Assembly: GCF_910589745.1 (NCBI RefSeq)
Contig: NZ_OU342399.1
Location: forward strand, 1,849,501-1,913,500
DNA from: Candidatus Arcticimaribacter forsetii
GTDB lineage: Bacteria; Bacteroidota; Bacteroidia; Flavobacteriales; Flavobacteriaceae
Direction of reading: 5' to 3'
Length of the DNA stretch: 64,000 nucleotides
Shown here: piece by piece, positions 56,266 to 62,158 of the stretch
How positions within the stretch are numbered: the stretch's first letter is position 1
Layout: each line of letters opens with the position of its first letter
Program-made: the position numbers and the translations under genes
Notes under the pieces: model-generated
Databases searched by the model: none
The model's input: only the letters and a program-made list of their open reading frames with translations
What the model was told of the DNA's origin: nothing

Positions 56266-56278
56266 CTGGAGGTACCAC
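56266..56278 (+). repeat. att copy 2: 13 bases of the tRNA-Phe 3' end
   Basis: CTGGAGGTACCAC, identical to 50158-50170 and to 57638-57650. Sequence before it does not match the tRNA, so it is a recombined site and not a tRNA gene. Right end of element 1 and left end of element 2. Confidence 0.75.
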
Positions 56279-56281
56279 CAT

Positions 56282-56318
56282 CCCTAACTAATTGATATTA
56301 AATTAGTTAGGGTTTTTT
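56282..56318 (+). terminator. Intrinsic terminator after att copy 2
   Basis: CCCTAACTAATT (56282-56293) and AATTAGTTAGGG (56301-56312) form a perfect 12-bp stem, followed by T6. It has the same position relative to att as at the other two copies, but a different sequence. Confidence 0.88.
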
Positions 56319-56477
56319 ATTTAGTAATATTTAGTACTCGAACTACTCACATAACTATTTGTTTTTCAATGTATTAATAATTTGAGTTGTTCTTTGACTC
56401 AAAAATTGAATAATGGATAGTTTATATAAAGAATTTTTATTTACTTTATAAAGTAAATTTATTTTAAAATTTGAATA

Positions 56478-57509
56478 ATGAAACTATCTATTAAATCTAT
56501 ACTCGTACTAATATTTTCAGTAATTATCACAAGTTGTTCATCGGATGATGGTGGTGATGAAATGGTTACACCTACTCCTCAAGAAACTTTTGGTAATTGG
56601 TCACCTGATTTTACAAATCAGACTTCTAATTTTACTCAAACTAGAACAGGTTCTCAAGGAACTGAACAAACAAGAACAATTAATGTTACTTCCTCCTCAA
56701 ATACAACCTCTTCTACAGAAGAAATTTTAGAGGAAGATATTAATGAAGATGGTGACTTATTTGAAGATATTGAAGTCATTACAATAACATATACAGGTTC
56801 TGAAAACCTTGGAAACCACCAGATTATCTCACATGAGGTTTTAGTAGATAATGATATGGAATTAAAAGTCGGGAATGATACTTGGTCCTTATCTAATGGA
56901 CATATTATGGATTATGGTAATGATTTCGTGTGTTCTGGTGAAGAAAGATATCATAATCTAGATCTTGTTTTGTACAGTGAAGGAAAGAGTCCTGACACTG
57001 ATGGATATACTTCAGGAGATGGTGTTGAAATCTCTCTCTTTTTATATCCCTCTGAATCAGAAATTGTTCCAGGTAATTATATGAATTACTTAGAATTTTG
57101 GAATTCAAACTCAACTATTTTAAATTCTACATTCGATAGTTACAACGAATTAATAGAATTTTTAGGGGATTTAGATGATGAATCAGAAGAAGGTTTTGAA
57201 CAAAAATTTTGTGAAATTTCTGAAACAAGTTTTTTAAGTTATGTTGAATGGGGGGAGTATGAAAATAACGGTAACACCACGAGTGATGGAGATGAATTGG
57301 ATATTTCAAACTCCAATTTAAGTATTGAAATATCCGATAGTAATGTTTACACAATAAAATTTGAAGGATGTTTTACTAAAACTAATTTACCTTTAAGTTT
57401 CTATTACAAGGGATATCTAGGATATTACGATAAAACATATACCGAATCTGGGAATGGTGATAAATCCTCGTCAAAACCAAAAAATACAAATTTGTTTTTT
57501 AATAAATAG
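56478..57509 (+). CDS. Lipoprotein of unknown function (element 2)
   Basis: A 343-residue lipoprotein with lipobox IITSC (Cys20) followed by SSDDGGDE, the acidic form seen in Bacteroidota surface lipoproteins. Residues 40-80 are low complexity (Thr, Ser, Gln, Asn). The remainder is acidic and beta-rich with Cys near 152, 242 and 295. No family recognised. As the only gene of its segment it is the cargo. Confidence 0.65.
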   Translation: MKLSIKSILVLIFSVIITSCSSDDGGDEMVTPTPQETFGNWSPDFTNQTSNFTQTRTGSQGTEQTRTINVTSSSNTTSSTEEILEEDINEDGDLFEDIEVITITYTGSENLGNHQIISHEVLVDNDMELKVGNDTWSLSNGHIMDYGNDFVCSGEERYHNLDLVLYSEGKSPDTDGYTSGDGVEISLFLYPSESEIVPGNYMNYLEFWNSNSTILNSTFDSYNELIEFLGDLDDESEEGFEQKFCEISETSFLSYVEWGEYENNGNTTSDGDELDISNSNLSIEISDSNVYTIKFEGCFTKTNLPLSFYYKGYLGYYDKTYTESGNGDKSSSKPKNTNLFFNK

Positions 57510-57533
57510 TTAGTTGTTCTTTATAAAATTCTA

Positions 57534-57584
57534 TTGTTCTTATTAAGAACAACTTAGAGTACAAATATGTTCTTTTTAAGAACA
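57534..57584. repeat. GTTCTT/AAGAAC palindromes
   Basis: Two inverted repeats: TTGTTCTT-ATT-AAGAACAA (57534-57552) and TGTTCTT-TTT-AAGAACA (57568-57584). A further single GTTCTT half-site lies near 57515. They lie 45-115 bases before att copy 3. They may be binding sites for a recombinase or repressor; poor T-tails argue against pure terminators. Confidence 0.5.
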
Positions 57585-57628
57585 ACATGTTTTTGTAACT
57601 AATTGTTTGTCAATAATATATGTGTATC

Positions 57629-57651
57629 GTTCGATTCCTGGAGGTACCACT
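57629..57651 (+). repeat. att copy 3: 23 bases of the tRNA-Phe 3' end
   Basis: Identical over 23 bases to 50149-50171, from the T-loop to two bases past the tRNA end. The 5' tRNA part is missing. This is the outermost boundary of the tandem integrations that I can identify. Confidence 0.88.
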
Positions 57652-57654
57652 TTT

Positions 57655-57686
57655 AAACCCTTTAAATCATTGATTTAGAGGGTTTT
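57655..57686 (+). terminator. Intrinsic terminator after att copy 3
   Basis: A 15-bp stem with one G-T wobble joins 57655-57669 (AAACCCTTTAAATCA) to 57671-57685, followed by TTTTGTCTTTT. It could be the original chromosomal terminator of tRNA-Phe or that of an older element. Confidence 0.75.
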
Positions 57687-57704
57687 GTCTTTTCATACAC
57701 CTCC

Positions 57705-57770
57705 TTGTGTAAAGTTTTGTGTAAAGTTATACGGTTCTTTTTTGTATCTTTGGTACTCATTGTGTAAAGT
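57705..57770. repeat. Three TTGTGTAAAGT direct repeats
   Basis: Copies at 57705-57715, 57717-57727 (12 bp apart) and 57760-57770. The position, just after the terminator following an att site and with a 12-bp phase, parallels the left arm sites of element 1. Confidence 0.6.
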
Positions 57771-58026
57771 ATGACAATAAATCTTGTACCATTATTTAGA
57801 AAGAAAAAGGAACTTTATCTACCTGAAGATGAGGTTACTATTCTTGTAAGATTATTTAGGAGAACATCCCGCTCCTTTCCCTGAAGAAATAATCACTCTA
57901 CCTATTCTTCAAACTTCAAAAGAGTTTGAATTGGTATTAGATCCTTTTATGGGGAGTGGAACTACAGGTAGAGTTTGTGATAAGTTAGGAAGAAGTTTTG
58001 TGGGGTATGATTTGAACTCATTTTAA
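57771..58026 (+). pseudogene. Fusion of integrase-like N-terminal stub and DNA methyltransferase tail
   Basis: From the ATG at 57771 the frame reads MTINLVPLFRKKKELYLPED and then EVTILVRLFRR, which resembles a recombinase arm-binding domain, and stops at TGA after 37 residues. In the next frame, from 57862, EHPAPFPEEII and LVLDPFMGSGTTGRVCDKLG, then GRSFVGYDLNSF, are the C-terminal motifs of an N6/N4 DNA methyltransferase (DPFxGSGTT binds AdoMet). The two halves are out of frame, so a deletion joined two gene ends. Confidence 0.65.
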
Positions 58027-58680
58027 AATAATATAAGTTGAATCCTTAAAAACTTTTTCTCCTATAATTTCAAAAAATTTTGACCCATCTTCTTTTTGAG
58101 TTATTGAATGAGTATAAGTCATTTTAATTTTCATTGTATCTCCAACCATTTCTTGAATAGGAGAAATTACAGTATTAACAATTCCAGTTTTTTCATCAGT
58201 ATATGAACTCTTGTTGATCGTGGGGACTATGATATCACTCCAGTTAAGAAGGGGAGGTAGATTAACGTATACTAATTCTCCAGTAAATAAATTAAGGTAG
58301 GTTTTTGTAATGTTTGCAACAGTTTCTCCTTCAAATAACCACCAATATAGATTAGACTCCCAATTAACCATTTTAGGTTGAGTACCACTCCACGAATCTT
58401 CAATAGGTTTTCCGTTTCTTAAAAGAACTCCTGTAATTCGTTGAATGGTTTGATTTTTTGATCTATCTAAATTTAATTCATAATATCCATCAATGTTTTT
58501 AGACAACTGAAATCTTGGATCATCGTTTAAACCGTCAATAAAATGAATTTGGATACCTTGACCATCGTCTGTAATAATACTTTCATTCTCACAAGAAAAC
58601 AAAAAAAGAATTGACAAAACTCCTAACCAAAAAAATAAATTCTCTTCTGCTCCACAATATTTCAAATTTAATTTGATCAA
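58018..58680 (-). CDS. Probable lipoprotein of unknown function
   Basis: A 220-residue protein. The frame starts at TTG (58680) and has a hydrophobic stretch ending in LFLFSC (Cys30) followed by ENESIITDDGQG, a lipobox with acidic linker. The rest is beta-rich with several Trp (WSGTQPKMVNWESNLYWWLF). No family recognised. Its 3' end overlaps the methyltransferase remnant by 9 bases. Confidence 0.6.
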   Translation of the reverse strand: MIKLNLKYCGAEENLFFWLGVLSILFLFSCENESIITDDGQGIQIHFIDGLNDDPRFQLSKNIDGYYELNLDRSKNQTIQRITGVLLRNGKPIEDSWSGTQPKMVNWESNLYWWLFEGETVANITKTYLNLFTGELVYVNLPPLLNWSDIIVPTINKSSYTDEKTGIVNTVISPIQEMVGDTMKIKMTYTHSITQKEDGSKFFEIIGEKVFKDSTYIILK

Positions 58681-58703
58681 AATGGGAATTTGTTTGTTGA
58701 ATA

Positions 58704-58813
58704 ATTAATACCCAGCATCTTTTAATCTTTTTATAACATCTTTTCCACATTCTTCACAACTTCCTTTTCTAACTGATTCAAGTCTTACAAATGATGGATA
58801 TTCAGTACCTAAT
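58704..58813 (-). pseudogene. Remnant of a small zinc-ribbon-like gene
   Basis: The frame read on the minus strand gives LGTEYPSFVRLESVRKGSCE, then ECGKDVIKRLKDAGY and a stop, with an in-frame TGA just before and KECKIKY-like sequence further upstream. A CxxC pair is visible. It follows yidD and has no start codon of its own. Confidence 0.35.
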
Positions 58814-58846
58814 CAAATTTTATATTTGATCTTACATTCTTTAAAA

Positions 58847-59056
58847 TTAAACAGGGTCATATCCACCTCGAGATCCATGTCTACACCTGAAGATTCTTTT
58901 AAGTCCTAATTTTGTTCCATTATATAATCCGTATTTAACAAGACTTTGAATAAAATATTCTGAACAAGTAGGGTTAAAAATACAACTACTATAAGGTTTG
59001 AAAGGAGAAATATTCTTTTGATAGAAACGTATAAATTTTATTAATACTGATTTCAA
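58847..59056 (-). CDS. yidD: Membrane protein insertion efficiency factor YidD
   Basis: A 69-residue protein with the family pattern [12 protein letters not shown], then [15 protein letters not shown] and [12 protein letters not shown]. YidD helps YidC insert membrane proteins. It starts with TTG directly after the stop of the zinc-ribbon gene, with no spacer, so it depends on translational coupling. Its place in a non-core region suggests a second, accessory copy. Confidence 0.9.
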   Translation of the reverse strand: MKSVLIKFIRFYQKNISPFKPYSSCIFNPTCSEYFIQSLVKYGLYNGTKLGLKRIFRCRHGSRGGYDPV

Positions 59057-59353
<297 letters not shown>

Positions 59354-59605
59354 TTTAATTTAATTTAGTGTTAATACAAAATGAATATAGTATTTTAATT
59401 GAAATTAAAAAAAAAATGTTAATAGATTTATGTAATTTATTAGTTAAATTTAGTTGCATCGTATTAATAGTACTTTACAACATATGAAAACAGTAAATTG
59501 AAGAATCTGAACTCAAAAAACTAAAAGTACTCTTTGATAAAGAGTTGATACCCGAAAAGTAAACTTGAAGATTAATATTAAGTATTTAAATAAAAATAAA
59601 AATTT

Positions 59606-60064
59606 ATGATTAAACACAAACCTAATAACCTTTGGGAAGAAATAAGACCTTTATTTAACTATGTTGGAAAATATCACAAAAATAAATTAGATAAAGTCGA
59701 TCTTGAATACGAAAGAGGACTCAAATCAAAAGTCTCAGAAAACGGTCTAATTTATGTTTTAATTGTTGATGATTATATAAAGTATATTGGAGAGTCCAAA
59801 AGATACAGTAGACCTCTTAATTACCACAAAAACAATGTAATGAAAGATGTTAGAGAAGGAATTAAAAAAGAAGTTTTATACAACAATAAAGAGGTCAAAG
59901 TCTATATATATGAACCTTCAAAACAAAAAACATTCATTTTAAAAGAGAATGATGATAAATTTGAATTTAATGATATAAATCTTTATAAATCAATTGAATC
60001 GTACTGGATAAAACTAAATAATGAACAAGAAAATAAAGGTCATTGGAATAATAAGATGTATTAA
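59606..60064 (+). CDS. GIY-YIG-like domain protein
   Basis: A 152-residue protein. GLIYVLIVDDYIKYIGESKR (near residues 47-66) provides the GIY and YIG strands, with an Arg after, and SIESYWIKLNNEQENKGHWN near the end supplies the Glu and Asn typical of the GIY-YIG nuclease core. A nuclease role is possible; the family spans repair, homing and restriction enzymes. Confidence 0.6.
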   Translation: MIKHKPNNLWEEIRPLFNYVGKYHKNKLDKVDLEYERGLKSKVSENGLIYVLIVDDYIKYIGESKRYSRPLNYHKNNVMKDVREGIKKEVLYNNKEVKVYIYEPSKQKTFILKENDDKFEFNDINLYKSIESYWIKLNNEQENKGHWNNKMY

Positions 60065-60084
60065 TTATTTAATAAAATTTGAAT

Positions 60085-60465
60085 ATGGAATTTATAGATA
60101 TAAAAGAGTTACCATTTTTAATATCAGTCGATTTACTCTATCCTGATAATTCATCAAAAAGAGTCCCAGGGGATTATGGTGTAATGAATTATGATCAAGC
60201 AAACAAACTTGTAAGTAAGATGAAGGATGGTTCAAGATTACCAAACAATGAAGAATTAAAATTAATACATAAATATCGAGAGAAAATACCTAATCTTAGC
60301 ATAGGGGATTCTTATTGGTCTTCCGAAAACTCAACAGAACCTGACTTCATTTACGGAAAAAAAGGAACTGCTTATTCAATGACCTTGTCTAGTGGTATCT
60401 TTTTAAAGGGTGGTCGAGGTGCGAGGAATAAATGTCTTGTGAAATTAGTTAAGGATAAATCTTAA
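60085..60465 (+). CDS. Lcl/FISUMP (DUF1566)-like domain protein
   Basis: About 126 residues from the ATG at 60085. SRLPNNEELKLIHKYR, then DSYWSSENSTEPDF and a final RNKCLVKLVKD resemble the C-terminal domain of Legionella collagen-like and Fibrobacter paralogous proteins, whose order is LPT.EEL, YWSS, and a final VRCV. No signal peptide is present, so it probably acts in the cytoplasm, unlike most relatives. Confidence 0.5.
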   Translation: MEFIDIKELPFLISVDLLYPDNSSKRVPGDYGVMNYDQANKLVSKMKDGSRLPNNEELKLIHKYREKIPNLSIGDSYWSSENSTEPDFIYGKKGTAYSMTLSSGIFLKGGRGARNKCLVKLVKDKS

Positions 60466-60578
60466 TCAAATCGAACTGATTTAAATATAATTAAAGGTCC
60501 ATTTTTTTATTTACAACTACTATCATATTCAACATTTTTAATAATGATAAATATTCTTTGAATTATAAAAAAAATATT

Positions 60579-61235
60579 ATGAAATTTCGACTTATTATGA
60601 GTGGAACTTGTTTTGATGGATCTGCACATATACTTTCAAATGATGAAGTTTTAAAAATCAACAACTTCAAAACAAAAAACGACTATTCTTCACTAGAAGA
60701 GATGTATTCCGAATTGTCTACAATACTTGGAGAAGAAAACTATATTGCTGATTTACTTACCAACTATTGGATAAATAAAACTTCAATTAGTAATTCTAGT
60801 CTCAATTTTATCCTTTTAGATGGAAATGATAATCTTATCTGGAGGTCACAAGAAATTCTTAATTTAATTGATACTCCTTGGGATGAAAAAGTTCCTGATG
60901 AAATATATGAACATATAGATACTCCAGTATTAGAATCATATATTCCATCAGGTAATCCAGAATGTGATGCTTATCCTTGCGATAAAAGACCTAATATTCT
61001 TTTTTACTATCAAGAATTAAAAGGCACCCTAATTAGTTATTCAATAGAATCTGACACAGAACCTAAACCAGAAGAATTTTCTCACACATGTATTACACTG
61101 GAAACACCTAATGAAGAAATAGAATTAGTGAATAATGTACTTTATAAAACTCAAATACTTCAAAGAGAATACGAATATGAAGATTTTAGAGGAAAAAATT
61201 TAACTGTTAAATTGTTTACTTTGAAAGATGTTTAA
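60579..61235 (+). CDS. Uncharacterised protein
   Basis: 218 residues from the ATG at 60579 (a TTG at 60558 is less likely). An acidic soluble protein with FRLIMSGTCFDGSAHI at the start, a NPECDAYPCDKRPNI Cys pair near the middle and an LYKTQILQREYEYEDF end. No family recognised. It is the third of three plus-strand genes that may be separate cassettes. Confidence 0.5.
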   Translation: MKFRLIMSGTCFDGSAHILSNDEVLKINNFKTKNDYSSLEEMYSELSTILGEENYIADLLTNYWINKTSISNSSLNFILLDGNDNLIWRSQEILNLIDTPWDEKVPDEIYEHIDTPVLESYIPSGNPECDAYPCDKRPNILFYYQELKGTLISYSIESDTEPKPEEFSHTCITLETPNEEIELVNNVLYKTQILQREYEYEDFRGKNLTVKLFTLKDV

Positions 61236-61255
61236 AAACTCTTTATAATCTAATA

Positions 61256-61426
61256 GATATAAAAACCACTCCGATACCCATTTTAGGGAAAAAGTATTTT
61301 CTCAGTTACAAGAAACCTCATCTTTGAAATACTGATACATTATTCAATTCAAAAGTTTTTAAGAGAGTCTATCAAAACTTCTTATTCCTTCATTCTGATA
61401 CACTTTGATTAATTAACCTCTTAACT
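61256..61426. repeat. ~170-bp dispersed repeat, copy B
   Basis: Matches 55132-55300 with few differences and encodes the same C-terminal NQSVSE and stop for the gene at 61390. See copy A. Confidence 0.8.
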
Positions 61427-61605
61427 GCAGAATAAATGACGGACATCCCTTTGTTCCAACGATTGTAACTATAAGCAGCCACATTCTTTACAACGAAAGT
61501 TTCCTCATTTTCAATAAACTTTCTAAGTTCAGAGTGAGAATAAGTTTCTTCAACGTTGAATTTAGAATCAAACAGTTTTACTATTTCAAAATATTTTTCA
61601 TCCAT
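61390..61605 (-). CDS. Small protein sharing C-terminal residues with the HTH protein
   Basis: A 71-residue protein (MDEKYFEIVKLFDSKFNVEE start) with no clear HTH. Its final KRLINQSVSE is almost the same as the KRLNNQSVSE of the unrelated protein at 55264, because both stop codons lie in the repeat. Residues NVAAYSYNRWNKGMSVIYSAV may bind nucleic acid. Confidence 0.5.
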   Translation of the reverse strand: MDEKYFEIVKLFDSKFNVEETYSHSELRKFIENEETFVVKNVAAYSYNRWNKGMSVIYSAVKRLINQSVSE

Positions 61606-61710
61606 AATATGTTTATAAAATTTAATGTGGTTATGAGATAATCTATGATTAAAATCTGAAATAAAAGTCGATTTTATTCACGAAACCTTTAATAATAATG
61701 AAATAAATTC

Positions 61711-62118
61711 CTACCTAATCATTATCATTCTCTTATCTAATAATTCGTATTTACATTTTGAATAATCCGATAAATTCAAATAATCAATTATTTTAAATTT
61801 ATATCTAAATGTTTGTCCCATTCTTTCAACTTTATGATCATTCATAATGTAAAATACACCATCTTTTTCAATTTCACTGATAACAATTTGGTGGTGTGAT
61901 GAAACGTTATCATCTTGGGTTTTTCCTTCCCAAAAAACCTGTTTAATTTTATATCTACTTTTTTGAGGTTTTAATTCCTTCCCAAACTTTTTAAAATGTC
62001 TTTCTTTCTGTTTTTCCGTTGTAGGGTACCATTCTAAACTCCCTTTTAAAGTAAAAATATGGTTTGGGAAAAATTGAATAATTAATTCTTCAAGTAATTC
62101 ATCTAATTTAATTTTCAT
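61711..62118 (-). CDS. Uncharacterised protein, paralogue of the one at 54014-54427
   Basis: A 135-residue protein that aligns along its full length with the element 1 copy: LKGSLEWYPTTEKQKERHFK, then GKELKPQKSRYKI, SSHHQIVISEI and a final MIMIR. It starts 40 bases after the DUF2779-like gene and probably shares its transcript. The repeated pairing of this family with different neighbours suggests a movable module. Confidence 0.65.
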   Translation of the reverse strand: MKIKLDELLEELIIQFFPNHIFTLKGSLEWYPTTEKQKERHFKKFGKELKPQKSRYKIKQVFWEGKTQDDNVSSHHQIVISEIEKDGVFYIMNDHKVERMGQTFRYKFKIIDYLNLSDYSKCKYELLDKRMIMIR

Positions 62119-62158
62119 ATAAAACCCTGTATTTTAAAAGAAACTTTTCTCCCCATAA

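Larger units (their letters stand above)
50149..56278. mobile_element. Integrative element 1 at tRNA-Phe (about 6.1 kb)
   Basis: Bounded by the tRNA 3' end (50149-50171) and a 13-base copy of it (56266-56278). It has an integrase next to the left end, an HTH excisionase-like gene near the right end, and matching arm-type repeats at both ends (GGTACTAA twice near 50240; TAGTACCC four times near 56140-56204). Cargo is mostly unknown proteins plus one lipoprotein. No conjugation or phage structural genes are seen, so it would need a helper for transfer between cells. Confidence 0.75.
56266..57651. mobile_element. Element 2: minimal segment between att copies 2 and 3
   Basis: About 1.4 kb bounded by two copies of the tRNA-Phe 3' end, holding one terminator, one lipoprotein gene and GTTCTT palindromes, and no recombinase. 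Two TATTTAGTA repeats (56318-56326 and 56328-56336) follow the terminator. It may be a satellite cassette moved by another integrase, or the rest of an older element. Confidence 0.5.

Noticed and set aside
56545-57354. Several out-of-frame and antisense open frames inside the element 2 lipoprotein gene
   Set aside because: They result from its repetitive composition; the lipobox frame is the one with a signal peptide and acidic linker.
56266-57651. The two downstream tRNA-Phe matches as further tRNA genes
   Set aside because: Only the T-arm/acceptor 3' part is present; there is no D arm or anticodon arm.
59529-59545. ACTCTTT-GAT-AAAGAGT inverted repeat
   Set aside because: Short, AT-rich and without T-tail or position relative to a gene start that would support a terminator or operator.
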